Positions 29,555-38,976 of a stretch of 64,000 nt of DNA are shown here, in pieces. Made by a program: the position numbers and the translations under genes. The DNA comes from Bradyrhizobium jicamae (GTDB lineage: Bacteria; Pseudomonadota; Alphaproteobacteria; Rhizobiales; Xanthobacteraceae), in NCBI RefSeq assembly GCF_018130215.1, contig NZ_JAFCKQ010000008.1, positions 62,001 to 126,000 on the forward strand, written 5' to 3'. The notes beneath the pieces were generated by a model that made no database searches, had not been told where the DNA came from, and saw only the letters and a program-made list of their open reading frames with translations. Every line of letters starts with the position of its first letter. The stretch's first letter is position 1.

Positions 29555-30520
29555 TCAGGTTGACGTCACACAGCTCAGGAAGACCTCGTATTGCGATACG
29601 AATTCCGCAGGTTTCTCAAAATGCGGCATGGCACCGGTCTGGAACACATCAAAGCTCCAGTTCGGCAGACGCTGAACTGTTCGCTTCTGCTCATAGTCAA
29701 CGAAATCGCCACGCACGCCATGGCTCATCCATACGGGCATAGATAGGTTCCGGTAGAGCGTCATCGCATCGGTGCTGAACAAATAGCCCGACACGAAATA
29801 GTAGGGCGCATTTTCGGCACCTGGCTGGTGTGTGGTCAGGTAGTCATATTCCAGCAAGCCCTCGTCGATGTCTTTGGCGCCCCAAGTCTTCTGCAGGAAG
29901 AAACGAATGCTTGCGCGCGAGGTGAGCGCCGAGAAAAATCCTCGTTTCCATAGAGGAAAGCTCAAGAACACATGCAGCCAAGGCATTGCAAGTGTTCTGC
30001 CGGGGCTTGAGACTTGTGCTGCACGTTCGGCTCTCCGGTCAAAACCCGTCGGGCTGATCAATGCGACCGTTCTGATGGCGTTCGGCGCTTCCGTCGCTGC
30101 GCGCGCCGCGAATTCGCAGCCCAGCGAGAGCGCTACGACATCGACCGCGGCATTGTCGTGCCGGCTTTGAATGTCACCGATGGCGGCGAGCACAGCGTCC
30201 GTCATCAGCCGGGGCGTATACTTTCGATCGCTACGGTCCGACAGTCCGAAGCCGGGAAGATCGAGGGCGTAGACCGGGCGCTTGCCGAGATAGTGGTCGA
30301 ACAGCGGCCTCATCTCATACGCAGTGGCAGCTGCGTTGACACTGTGCACAAGCAGCAGCGGCGGCTGAGTCCCGGACACCGGCTCCCCGCCCCCGTAAAA
30401 CGCGATAGGACCCGATCGGATATCTGCAATGACCCGACGCGAACCTGCCACCGGCGGCGGCAGCGTCTCGAGCGCCAAGGAGGCGGCCCCGGCACTTTCC
30501 ATAGATCTCGCCTGCTGCAT
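29555..30520 (-). CDS. Alpha/beta hydrolase of unknown role between bchD and bchO
   Basis: 321-residue alpha/beta-hydrolase-fold protein. Oxyanion region LLLVHSVNAAATAYEMRP, nucleophile elbow VDVVALSLGCEFAARAA (Ser near residue 138), and a late histidine in FQTGAMPHFEKPAEFV suggest an intact triad. It is transcribed in line with bchI-bchD upstream and bchO downstream but has a 280-base gap to bchD. It is not a close duplicate of BchO. The context suggests a role with tetrapyrrole or carotenoid esters; no substrate can be named. Confidence 0.75.
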   Translation of the reverse strand: MQQARSMESAGAASLALETLPPPVAGSRRVIADIRSGPIAFYGGGEPVSGTQPPLLLVHSVNAAATAYEMRPLFDHYLGKRPVYALDLPGFGLSDRSDRKYTPRLMTDAVLAAIGDIQSRHDNAAVDVVALSLGCEFAARAATEAPNAIRTVALISPTGFDRRAERAAQVSSPGRTLAMPWLHVFLSFPLWKRGFFSALTSRASIRFFLQKTWGAKDIDEGLLEYDYLTTHQPGAENAPYYFVSGYLFSTDAMTLYRNLSMPVWMSHGVRGDFVDYEQKRTVQRLPNWSFDVFQTGAMPHFEKPAEFVSQYEVFLSCVTST

Positions 30521-30800
30521 GGGGGACCACCTCTCCAGTCATTTCGGTCAATCGCGTTAAAGGCGCCGTGTCCAAGCCGACAAGCAACGACAGGGTAGCT
30601 TGACACCAACGTGTGAAAACGCAAGTTGACTCCGGTTCGTTCCTCAAAACCCGCCATCGAAGTCCTCGCCGTCGTCCGCCAGTCTACTCCCGTCCGGATG
30701 ATGCGGCAGACCGCCCCTATTTGCCGGAATATCGGGAGGTGCGAGCCAGCCCCCAGATGAACAAATGCTGCGGCGTGTTCGTGGTTATGCAGGATAGACG

Positions 30801-32546
30801 TCACGCCTGCATATGCGCCCGGATTGCACGTGATAATTTCGCTGCATCGGCGTAAGGCAGCACGACATACCGCGCATTCATCTCCGCGGCGATACCAGCG
30901 GCCTGTTGTTGCGGTCGCGGCGACGTGTCGACGACGACAGCTGGAATAGTCGAGACCCGCAACTGACGCGCCGCGTCTCGCGCCTCGCTCTCTGCTTCCG
31001 TCCGGCCGGAATGGCCGTCCCTGCACACATTGGCGCGCCCATCCGTCATCAGAACGATCGTTGGACAATGTCCTTTGCTACGCACCGCCAATGCCAGCGA
31101 TGTCGCCGAGACGATCGCTGCCGACAATGGCGTACCGCCGCCGCCGGGTAACGCAGCAAGGCTGCGCTTTGCACGCGTGAGGGACCGGGTCGGCGGCAGG
31201 ATCAACTCGGCGGCCTTTCCGCGGAATGCGATCAACGCGACCTCGTCGCGGCGCACATAGCAATCGGCGAGCAAAAGCTCGACAGCGCCCTTCACCTCGG
31301 CCAGCCGCCGCAGGGCGGAGGATCCGGAAGCATCAACCACGAAGATCGTCGACGTCGCACTCCTCTCCCTGAACCGCGTGACACGAAAGTCATCCCTGTG
31401 GATGACAAGACGTGGCGCTCGATCGGCCCCCACAAGTTGGCTTTGTGTTCGACGCCGCAGCGACTGCCAAGGCGCCGCCGAGCGCAAGGTTTCGAGAACG
31501 TTCAGCCGAGCCCCGGACCGTAGCTCGCCACGGCGGACGCCGATGGGACGGCCGCGCTGCTTGCTAACCCTGGACATGCCCTGCTTGCCGACGCTGGCGC
31601 TGCGCAATTTATCTTGATCTCCCACTCGTAGACGCTTGAGCAGATCGGGCGGGATCGCGGCCAGTGCGGCCGCCAGCACCAGGTCATCGAGCTGAGCATC
31701 CTCAGGCACGTGCTGCTCCGCGCCTTCAGGTTCGCGGTTCTTGGCCGGCTCGGCCTCAGCACTTGACGCCTCCGGAATGGCTGTTGCCCGTGGCGCCAGC
31801 ACAAGTCGAGCGGCCAGCTCAAGATGGGCATCTCGCACCCTGTCATCGTCATCGAGCGCAGCTGCAGCACGCGCGACACGTATCGCAAACAACGGCGCCC
31901 GAAGCGACGCCACTCCGAGCGACGCGGCCGTTGAACAGAGTGCCTTCAGCGCGTGAGCCGGCAGTTTCGCCTTCCCAACCCGTCCCCGTGCGGCAGCAAT
32001 TTGATCGGCGCAAAATGTTGAACCAATCATATCTTGCCGGGATAGATCCGTAAGATCGACGCGCAATGCGATGCGGTCACATATCGACGGCGCGGCGCGC
32101 TCATCCCCGATACCTTCATCAAGAGCAACCACAGCGAAAAGCGACGGAATGCGCTGCGACAGGCCGTCGCGCTCGATCACGATTTCGCGCATGTCGAGCG
32201 CTGAGTTTAGGTGCGCCACGGTGGACGCCGCGAGCCGTTCGGCCATGACGGCGACAAGGATACCTCCGTTCACTTCCGCCAGCAGCCCGCGTTCGATCAC
32301 CGGCCGGCCCACACTGAGCGTCGCCGCCAGGTCGATACCGCCCAACAGGCGGCCGTCGGAAATTGCAGGCGGGCATTTTCGCAGCGGCGTCTGCTCAGGG
32401 AGCAAACCTCGTAGCGTCTCCAGCCAATGGTCACGAAGTGGCCCCGCGCCACTGCGAATACATATTCCACCGAGCCCAACGGGATCGATCGCAAGCAACG
32501 CAGCAGCGGTCAGCGCGTCCGACCAGCCTGTTGCGGTCGCCCTCAT
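30801..32546 (-). CDS. bchD: Magnesium chelatase subunit D
   Basis: 581-residue BchD. N-terminal degenerate AAA+ domain related to BchI, an acidic/low-complexity linker, and a C-terminal von Willebrand A domain with the MIDAS motif STIFVVDASGSSALRR (near residue 400) and MTDGRANVCRDG. Works with BchI and BchH to insert Mg2+ into protoporphyrin IX. ATG at 32546 overlaps the bchI stop; an in-frame ATG four codons earlier is less likely. Followed by 280 bases without a clear gene. Confidence 0.95.
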   Translation of the reverse strand: MRATATGWSDALTAAALLAIDPVGLGGICIRSGAGPLRDHWLETLRGLLPEQTPLRKCPPAISDGRLLGGIDLAATLSVGRPVIERGLLAEVNGGILVAVMAERLAASTVAHLNSALDMREIVIERDGLSQRIPSLFAVVALDEGIGDERAAPSICDRIALRVDLTDLSRQDMIGSTFCADQIAAARGRVGKAKLPAHALKALCSTAASLGVASLRAPLFAIRVARAAAALDDDDRVRDAHLELAARLVLAPRATAIPEASSAEAEPAKNREPEGAEQHVPEDAQLDDLVLAAALAAIPPDLLKRLRVGDQDKLRSASVGKQGMSRVSKQRGRPIGVRRGELRSGARLNVLETLRSAAPWQSLRRRTQSQLVGADRAPRLVIHRDDFRVTRFRERSATSTIFVVDASGSSALRRLAEVKGAVELLLADCYVRRDEVALIAFRGKAAELILPPTRSLTRAKRSLAALPGGGGTPLSAAIVSATSLALAVRSKGHCPTIVLMTDGRANVCRDGHSGRTEAESEARDAARQLRVSTIPAVVVDTSPRPQQQAAGIAAEMNARYVVLPYADAAKLSRAIRAHMQA

Positions 32547-33565
32547 GCGGGCAGACACTCGGCAACGGCACGTTCGACCCGAACGCCCGAGCCGGAATCG
32601 TCGAGCGGGTTGCGCCGCAACCGGTGTCGCAGGGCAGCTGGCGCCACGCGTCGCAGATGCGAGTCATCGACCGACTTGTCACCCTCGAGCGCCGCGACCG
32701 CACGCGCTGCACGCATCAGCGTCAGCTCACCTCGCAGCCCGTCAGTGCCAAGCGACACGCAAAGCTGCGCGGCCTTGGCAAGCGATTTGTCGGATACCGT
32801 CACCTGCCCCAGTCGATCCCGCGCGGCCAGAATGCGTTTGCGCGATTTCAAATCTTGCTTGGCCCATTGCGCGCCAAACCCGATCGGATCGGTTTCGAAT
32901 GCGTCGCGCCGCTTGACCACTTCAATCCGGGTCGGCAGGTCGGCCGGCGTCCTGACGTCGACCGACAAGCCAAATCGATCCAGGAGCTGCGGTCGCAATT
33001 CACCCTCTTCCGGATTGCCGGTGCCAACCAGCACGACTCGCGCGGGGTGCCGCACGCTCAGACCATCGCGTTCGACGACGTTCTCGCCCGACGCGGCGAC
33101 GTCAAGCAGGAGATCGACCAGGTGATCTTCGAGCAAGTTGACTTCGTCGATATACAGAAAACCCCTATTGGCGCGCGCCAGCAATCCCGGCTCGAACGAC
33201 TTCTCGCCTCGCGCCAAAGCGCGCTCAAGATCGAGAGCGCCGACCACACGATCCTCGGTCGCACCAAGCGGGAGATCAATAACCGGTACGGCAACTTGAT
33301 GCGACTTCAGCTTCGCAGCTGGGCACGCGCGACATTCCCCGCACAACGTTGCCGAGTCATCGGGATCGCATTGATATTTGCAACCGACGACTGCCCGCAT
33401 CGACGGCAACAGTGCGGCGAGCGCGCGCACCGCAGTGGATTTTCCAGACCCCCGATCGCCGAACGCCAACACACCACCGACCTTGGGGTCGACCGCGGCG
33501 ATCATCAGAGCGAGCTTCATTTCGTCCTGACCAACGATCGCCGAAAACGGGAAAACCGCGGGCAT
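32543..33565 (-). CDS. bchI: Magnesium chelatase ATPase subunit I
   Basis: 340-residue AAA+ ATPase. Walker A in GVLAFGDRGSGKSTAVRAL (near residue 35), Walker B GFLYIDEVNLLEDHLVD (near 143), and NPEEGELRPQLLDRFGLSV with the arginine finger. Forms hexameric rings with BchD. Starts three bases after hemC. Confidence 0.97.
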   Translation of the reverse strand: MPAVFPFSAIVGQDEMKLALMIAAVDPKVGGVLAFGDRGSGKSTAVRALAALLPSMRAVVGCKYQCDPDDSATLCGECRACPAAKLKSHQVAVPVIDLPLGATEDRVVGALDLERALARGEKSFEPGLLARANRGFLYIDEVNLLEDHLVDLLLDVAASGENVVERDGLSVRHPARVVLVGTGNPEEGELRPQLLDRFGLSVDVRTPADLPTRIEVVKRRDAFETDPIGFGAQWAKQDLKSRKRILAARDRLGQVTVSDKSLAKAAQLCVSLGTDGLRGELTLMRAARAVAALEGDKSVDDSHLRRVAPAALRHRLRRNPLDDSGSGVRVERAVAECLPA

Positions 33566-33568
33566 GAT

Positions 33569-34558
33569 CTAAGGCTCCTCGGGACGAGTGCGGGCAATGA
33601 CGTTAGCCGCTCCCTTCTCGAGCAGGTCGAAGGCAACCATCCGCCCGAGTTCACGCGGTCTGTCGACGGTACCGATCCGCCTCGCCTCGATGAAATTGCT
33701 CCCGTCCTGCTCCAGAACGGCCGCCATTAGTTCCATCTCTCCGCCCGACAACATCGCGTGTCCCGCAATCGGAGAATTGCAATGTCCGTTGAGCACCCAA
33801 AGCAGCTCGCGCTCCGCTTCGGCACATAACCGCGCCCCCTCGCCCTCGATCATTGCGAGGCACGCGCGGGTTGACCAGTCACGCTCCGCACATTCGACCG
33901 CAACGATGCCCTGCCCGACTGCGGGGAGCATCTCATCCACCGAGAAGTCATAAGCGATACGCGATGCCAGCCCGACACGCTGCAGCCCTGAACGCGCCAT
34001 CACCAGCGCATCGGCCGGCCCCACGATGCCGCCATCTGCGAGCTGCTGTACTTCGCCGCGGTCTAGTTTCCGTATTCGCGTATCCGCCGCACCGCGAAAG
34101 TGAATAACGGTTGCCTCGGGAAACAACCGCGCTAGATAGGCCGCCCGGCGCACAGCATTGGTGCCAATCTTGAAGCCCTTACCGTGCGATGCGCGAAATT
34201 TGTCGATCGTAAGACCTCGACGTAGCACCAGCGAGTCGTTGGAGGCATCTCGCGGCAGGGCCGCGGCGATTACCAACCCCGGCGTTTCCTCGTTGCCCGG
34301 CAGATCCTTCAGCGAATGCATCGCCGCATGCAGTTCACCGTCGAGCATTGCCTGGCGAATTTCTGCGACAAAAGCGCCACCCTTGCCACCATGACGCAAA
34401 AGCCTGCTGATGTGGTCTTGATCGCCCCTCGTTTCGAATGTGACGATCTGGACGTCAACCTTCGGAGCGGTCGCCCGCAGCAGGCGGGCGACCTCTTCGG
34501 TTTGCGCCAGCGCCATGGCGCTCTTACGCGTCCCAATGCGAAGGCTCCGTTTCGACAC
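33569..34558 (-). CDS. hemC: Hydroxymethylbilane synthase in the photosynthesis cluster
   Basis: 329-residue porphobilinogen deaminase joining four porphobilinogens to hydroxymethylbilane. N-terminus LRIGTRKSAMALAQTEEVA, EIRQAMLDGELHAAMHSLKD, and dipyrromethane-cofactor cysteine in VLNGHCNSPIAGHA, a variant of the usual GGCxxPI. GTG at 34558 was chosen because GGAG lies upstream; TTG at 34573 is in frame. It heads the hemC-bchI-bchD run under a PpsR-like box, implying a copy dedicated to bacteriochlorophyll supply. A housekeeping hemC elsewhere is expected but not visible here. Confidence 0.93.
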   Translation of the reverse strand: MSKRSLRIGTRKSAMALAQTEEVARLLRATAPKVDVQIVTFETRGDQDHISRLLRHGGKGGAFVAEIRQAMLDGELHAAMHSLKDLPGNEETPGLVIAAALPRDASNDSLVLRRGLTIDKFRASHGKGFKIGTNAVRRAAYLARLFPEATVIHFRGAADTRIRKLDRGEVQQLADGGIVGPADALVMARSGLQRVGLASRIAYDFSVDEMLPAVGQGIVAVECAERDWSTRACLAMIEGEGARLCAEAERELLWVLNGHCNSPIAGHAMLSGGEMELMAAVLEQDGSNFIEARRIGTVDRPRELGRMVAFDLLEKGAANVIARTRPEEP

Positions 34559-34583
34559 GCCAGCTCCGATCAAACCAGACGAG

Positions 34584-34601
34584 TGTCAAGCTTTATTGAC
34601 G
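34584..34601. promoter_or_regulatory. PpsR-like box upstream of hemC
   Basis: TGT-N12-ACG with the inner CA...TG of the extended consensus, one mismatch from TGT-N12-ACA. It lies 26 bases upstream of the chosen hemC GTG and marks the right end of the photosynthesis cluster. Confidence 0.6.
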
Positions 34602-35238
34602 TTATGTAAACATTACGCCCAGGTCAACAGGGTCGGATCGGCTGCGGGATCCGGCCTGTTCGCGATAGATTTCGCTGGTCCGAAATTAGGGCTTATTGTG
34701 CGCTGCAGCACTCCTAGCGAGCTTTCAGATGCCGGCGTTCAATCGTAAGTGCGGCGAGTTTTTCTGGCCATCTCTGGCCACCGCGACATAGCACTCGTCA
34801 AACCGTTCAAAGAGGATGCTATGAAAGCTTTTGTTTGCGCCAGGGAGATCGCCGAGCAGATGTTGATGAGCCGGTACCAGCCGAAAAAGAAGCTGCCATC
34901 GAAGTCTGGGCGGTTTCGGGCAACGACTTCGAACGTTTGGCCTGGAAGCTCAAACGGTGGGCTGGTGACCGGACGCCTCCGCAATACTATCCCTCTTCCG
35001 ATTGCGCCGTAGGCAAAGACTCGGTTGAGGTCGCTGCTTCTCATATGTTTCGCGCAGCCCGCCAGGCCAGGCCAACAACGCCTCGATATCAAACCGTCGC
35101 ACAACGCGATCGATGTTGAATGCCGGATCGAGCACCCGCATTTCACGCGCCTTGGAACGTCGGGGAACTTTAATCGCTTGGTTAGCTTATTTGGTTGGTC
35201 CGGTTACCGGAGTAGGCGCAAGAGCATCGCTCGGCAAA
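34602..35238. other. Region without a convincing gene
   Basis: About 640 bases between hemC and the AI-2E-family gene. Several overlapping frames of 60-135 codons are open on both strands, for example minus 34739-35146 and plus 34835-35119, but none shows a recognisable family or a ribosome-binding site. It may contain a decayed gene. No promoter element stands out. Confidence 0.4.
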
Positions 35239-37209
35239 ATGCAGATTGATCCGGTCAAATCCGTTAGCGCAGGGGATGAGGCACCCATCCGTGTCGCCTC
35301 GTTTTCCGTTATATTTGCCCTGATCATCGCTGCGCTTTACCTCGGCCGTGAAGTTTTCGTACCTATCTCGTTGGCGGTACTGCTCAGCTTCGTGCTGGCA
35401 CCGGCGGTAAGGCTCCTCCAGCGCATCCACATTCCCCGCGCGTTGGCGGTCCTTGGATCGGTCGGCATCGCTTTCATGCTGCTGTTCGTCGTGGGAAGCA
35501 TTATTGCCAAGCAACTGAACCAGCTTGCCGGAGACCTCCCGCAATACCAGGCGACGATCGTGTCGAAAATCGACTCCGTCCGAGGAATCGCGGGTGGCAG
35601 CACGACTTTGGAACGCGCGGCGGCGATGCTAAAGCAGTTAGGCGAGGAGATTCAGCATCCGGCAGCGAATGCACCGGCGGCCTCTCATTCGAACGGTGAC
35701 AATCCGGTTGTCGCGAAACCTCTTAAAGTCGAGGTTCTTCAACCCGATCCAGGTGCGTTGGAGAACATAAGGGTTCTTATCGCCCCGCTGATATCGCCTT
35801 TGGCGACAACCGGGATCATCATAATCTTCGTCGTCTTTATACTCATTCAGCGAGAGGATTTGCGCAATCGCCTGATCCGCCTCTTCGGATCGAACGATTT
35901 GCAACGGACCACGGCAGCGCTCGACGACGCCGCGTCAAGGTTGAGCAAGCTGTTCCTCAATCAACTTCTCATAAACTCCAGCTTTGGGTTAGCGATCGGG
36001 ATCGGCTTGACAACCATCGGTATTCCGCGCGCAATCCTGTGGGGAATCCTGGCGGCGGTGCTTCGGTTCGTACCTTACATCGGGTCGCTCATCGCAGCAT
36101 TATTTCCGCTCGCTTTGGCTCTTGCTGTAGATCCGGGCTGGTCGATGTTGATCGGGACGCTGGCGCTGTTCCTGATCGTCGAGCCCGTAGTCGGACACGT
36201 AGTCGAACCGATGGTGTATGGTCGATCCACCGGTTTGTCTCCCGTCGCCGTCGTCCTATCGGCGACGTTCTGGACCGCACTTTGGGGACCTGTCGGGCTC
36301 GTCTTGGCAACGCCTCTCACTGTTTGCCTGGTCGTCTTGGGTCGGCATGTCGAACGACTGGCCTTTCTCGATGTGATGTTCGGCGACCGCCCGGCGTTGT
36401 CTCCGCCGGAGATCTTTTACCAACGCATGCTCGCGGGCGATCCGACCGAAGCGGCTGAAATGGCGGAAGAATTCCTCAAGGAGCGTTCTCTCTCGGCCTA
36501 CATGGAGGAAGTGGCGCTTCGGGGCCTGCTACTCGCGAAGAGCGATTGCGACCGCGGTAAGTTGAATAACGAGCGGATGGAGCGAATAAATACGACCGTG
36601 GAAGCGTTATGCGAAGACTTCGCGAACCTGGAGGACAGGATTCCCGATGCAGGATCCTCGACCAACGATGTCGAAGCGGTGGCAGCCTTGGACGCCATGT
36701 CGCAAACTTCGATGCAGGAATGCGCGATACTCGACAGACAATCGTTGCCGGCTCCCTGGAGCGCGGACAGGGCGATACTCTGTCTGGGTGGCGCCTCGCC
36801 CTTGGATGACGCGGCGGCGGCGCTGTTGGCGCAGCTTCTCGATGCACATGGCTTGAATGCGGGAACGGAACGGCTTGGGCGAGCAATTCGCGGTCCCGGT
36901 GTCGGCGCGACAAGAGACTCCGCCGTGATCTTTCTGAGCTATTTGGGCGACGGCAAGGACGCTCAGATTCGATTTGCGGTCCGTCAGCTTGGCAGACTCG
37001 CTCCTAATGTACCGGTGTTGGTCGGATGCTGGTCTTTCGACGGTGGCGAACGATCTCCGGTCCAGGGCACGCCAGCCTATCGAGTTGTGAGGAGCTTCAG
37101 AGAAGGCACGGCTTATTGTGTGCGCCATGCCCAGGCAGATATCGAGAAGGTCATATCACTAGATCCGACGGGCAGCTTTTCTTCACCAATTACCGCGCAA
37201 GCCTCTTAG
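35239..37209 (+). CDS. AI-2E/PerM-family membrane protein with C-terminal Rossmann-like domain
   Basis: 656 residues from ATG 35239 (698 from ATG 35113; the first 42 residues look non-family). Residues about 20-350 are an AI-2E family (UPF0118) membrane domain: N-terminal helices FSVIFALIIAALYLGREVF, a soluble loop, then the hairpin ILWGILAAVLRFVPYIGSLI and LVEP-type segments. The roughly 300-residue C-terminal part is unusual: a helical linker followed by an alternating strand/helix domain (AILCLGGASPLDDAAAALLA to PVLVGCWSF). Family members are exporters or antiporters; the substrate cannot be inferred. It stands alone between hemC and a pseudogene. Confidence 0.8.
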   Translation: MQIDPVKSVSAGDEAPIRVASFSVIFALIIAALYLGREVFVPISLAVLLSFVLAPAVRLLQRIHIPRALAVLGSVGIAFMLLFVVGSIIAKQLNQLAGDLPQYQATIVSKIDSVRGIAGGSTTLERAAAMLKQLGEEIQHPAANAPAASHSNGDNPVVAKPLKVEVLQPDPGALENIRVLIAPLISPLATTGIIIIFVVFILIQREDLRNRLIRLFGSNDLQRTTAALDDAASRLSKLFLNQLLINSSFGLAIGIGLTTIGIPRAILWGILAAVLRFVPYIGSLIAALFPLALALAVDPGWSMLIGTLALFLIVEPVVGHVVEPMVYGRSTGLSPVAVVLSATFWTALWGPVGLVLATPLTVCLVVLGRHVERLAFLDVMFGDRPALSPPEIFYQRMLAGDPTEAAEMAEEFLKERSLSAYMEEVALRGLLLAKSDCDRGKLNNERMERINTTVEALCEDFANLEDRIPDAGSSTNDVEAVAALDAMSQTSMQECAILDRQSLPAPWSADRAILCLGGASPLDDAAAALLAQLLDAHGLNAGTERLGRAIRGPGVGATRDSAVIFLSYLGDGKDAQIRFAVRQLGRLAPNVPVLVGCWSFDGGERSPVQGTPAYRVVRSFREGTAYCVRHAQADIEKVISLDPTGSFSSPITAQAS

Positions 37210-37283
37210 GCGATATACTTGCTTCGAATTGCCGACCTTTGGGTCGAGCGTGCTGCGAACCCTCATTCGCGAATGCATCTTGA

Positions 37284-37480
37284 GTGCTTGGCCGAGAGGA
37301 GAGGTGCGATCAGGTCCTGCCGCTGTCCGACCGGGCTCGCTCCCTGAACGATGAGCCCGGCAACCTGCGATTCGAAGTAGCGATCCCTCGCGAGGGCGAA
37401 TCAAGAATACTCATCTATGAAGTCTACTAGGATGATGACGCCTTTGAGGTGCATCGAAACGCGCCTTCCAGGACACAACG
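37284..37480 (+). pseudogene. Remnant of an antibiotic-biosynthesis-monooxygenase (ABM) domain gene
   Basis: One frame reads NDEPGNLRFEVAIPREGE then ILIYEVY, an in-frame TAG at 37428, and DDDAFEVHRNAPSRTQR. The pattern EPGxLRF...LLYEVYxDxxAFxxHR is that of ABM-domain proteins of about 100 residues. The N-terminal strand is missing and an upstream TGA at 37281 closes the frame, so it is a decayed fragment. The rest of 37210-37516 shows nothing else. Confidence 0.65.
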
Positions 37481-37516
37481 GCTCTCGCCCTGCGATCGGG
37501 GCCAGGCCGATGATGT

Positions 37517-38167
37517 TCAAGAGCCTTCAAACTTGAACGAGACGTTTAGTCTGGTGCGATAGGCCTCCACGTTTCCCTTGGCGTCCAGTAGGAAACAGGA
37601 CTCTCTCCCTGCTATCATCAAACTTAGCACCACGATACCGGGATCGGAAGGATGCAGCGTGGCGACCCAATCGAGAGACCGTTCCGCGAGGATTCCAGCA
37701 ATTTGACCCGGTGCGATGTTCCTGACGCCAAAGACCGGTAGCAAGCAACTTAATCCCAGCTCAAAACTGGCGTCGCTCTCACGCGGTACGCCGTTTGGAT
37801 CAAACTTTCCCGCCGCGGCGGCGCGACCTTTGACGACGCGTTCGAGGCGGATCAAGCGATCTTGAAGCTTCCGATCCCTCCTGCGTCGGGGTTTGTGGGA
37901 GGGCAGATCGGCGAGTGGTCGAGGCAGCTCTCTTCGAACGGCGACGGCCGTTTCGAGCGCAGAGAGGAATTGCCGGCCTTCTTCTGTGATCGACCAACCT
38001 TCAACATCGCGAAGCACGAGCTTGGCCGAGAAAATGTTGAGGTCAGGCGCATGTCCGGCCAACCGCTTCATGCGATCGGTCCAATCTTTGCCGCTGTTCA
38101 TCAGGATTTCGACGGCTCGCCGCACCTCAGCAACTGAGGCTCTCCCGGTGGGCTGGCCGGCCAGCAC
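37517..38167 (-). CDS. Conserved hypothetical protein with winged-helix-like N-terminus
   Basis: 216 residues from GTG 38167. Residues about 10-75 (VAEVRRAVEILMNSGKDW ... GWSITEEGRQFLSALE) look like a winged helix of the type found at the N-terminus of restriction-endonuclease-like proteins. A basic segment HKPRRRRDRKLQDR follows, then a C-terminal domain with SLDWVATLHPSDPGIVVLSL. I do not recognise the family. It has no close partner on its strand. Confidence 0.6.
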   Translation of the reverse strand: MLAGQPTGRASVAEVRRAVEILMNSGKDWTDRMKRLAGHAPDLNIFSAKLVLRDVEGWSITEEGRQFLSALETAVAVRRELPRPLADLPSHKPRRRRDRKLQDRLIRLERVVKGRAAAAGKFDPNGVPRESDASFELGLSCLLPVFGVRNIAPGQIAGILAERSLDWVATLHPSDPGIVVLSLMIAGRESCFLLDAKGNVEAYRTRLNVSFKFEGS

Positions 38168-38406
38168 TTTAATTTGCGTCGATATCGCCGCGCGTCGACT
38201 ATGTCCGGTTTACCCCTTGGTAGCCGACATGCAGGCGGGTGTCGGGGTCGGTCGGAAAGGGCCAAACCCGGACATCACTCGATCACCTCGTTGGTGCGCC
38301 GTGACGGCTTTGGTGGACTGCCGACGCAGACGCCGGGAGGATCAGCAGAGCGGCCCGCCTCGAGGCTGGCCCGGACCTACCACGGCCCTGGGCCGCTGTG
38401 GCGCGA

Positions 38407-38586
38407 TCAGTGTAAGACATTAGGCCAACGGACCCAGCTCTTGCTTCCGTCCGGGGTGCACGAAATTGTCATCCCGATGTTAGGTAGCCAGATTTCCAGA
38501 GTATGATTTGGCTCCCCGCCGGAAACTGAATCCAATTCGCTATCGCAAAGCGCATCGATTTCTCGCTCAGCAGCGTTCGTCTTCAC
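38407..38586 (-). CDS. 59-residue ORF with double-glycine-leader-like N-terminus
   Basis: GTG at 38586 is preceded by CAGGAGAT, a good ribosome-binding site. The product begins MKTNAAEREIDALCDSELDS and continues VSGGEPNHTLEI, matching the (L/I)xDxELDxVSGG pattern of double-glycine leader peptides processed by C39-peptidase exporters. After the GG comes a 33-residue core rich in polar residues with one Cys and three Trp. No exporter or modification gene lies nearby. Function unknown; the reading rests on one short motif. Confidence 0.45.
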   Translation of the reverse strand: MKTNAAEREIDALCDSELDSVSGGEPNHTLEIWLPNIGMTISCTPDGSKSWVRWPNVLH

Positions 38587-38976
38587 TGCAATCTCCTGTT
38601 TTACGAAGGGACACTTCCCTCGGAGTTGCGGGATACTGCACCTACTAGCGACGATCAGTGATTCAGATCACACGTCCATTCTGCGCGGGTCGTTTGGTTA
38701 CAAGGTACGACCCTAGAGGACGTCGATTAGGCCAAATTGATGCGGCTGAAGCTGGCGCTTCAGAGCGGCAGATCACGGATGATCTTGCGCCAGTGACGTG
38801 GCGCAAAAGAAAGCCTTGCCTGCCGAGCGGATGTTCGATGAGCGTCGCTCCGGCCTCTTCCTGGCCATGTCCGGTCATCCCCCACTAGCCGACGTATAAA
38901 CGAACGAAGGATTTCGTCGGCATGGGCCATTTTCTGACTCAGCATTTTAGCTTTTGTGGGCAATGGTTGAGCCCGC
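38587..38976. other. Region without a convincing gene
   Basis: About 390 bases between the small ORF and the cupin gene. Short frames such as minus 38663-38878 are open but match nothing I know. The bases nearest 38600 would carry the promoter of the small ORF. Confidence 0.35.

Noticed and set aside
34739..35146. 135-codon minus-strand frame between hemC and the AI-2E gene
   Set aside because: No recognised family, no ribosome-binding site, and it overlaps several other open frames.
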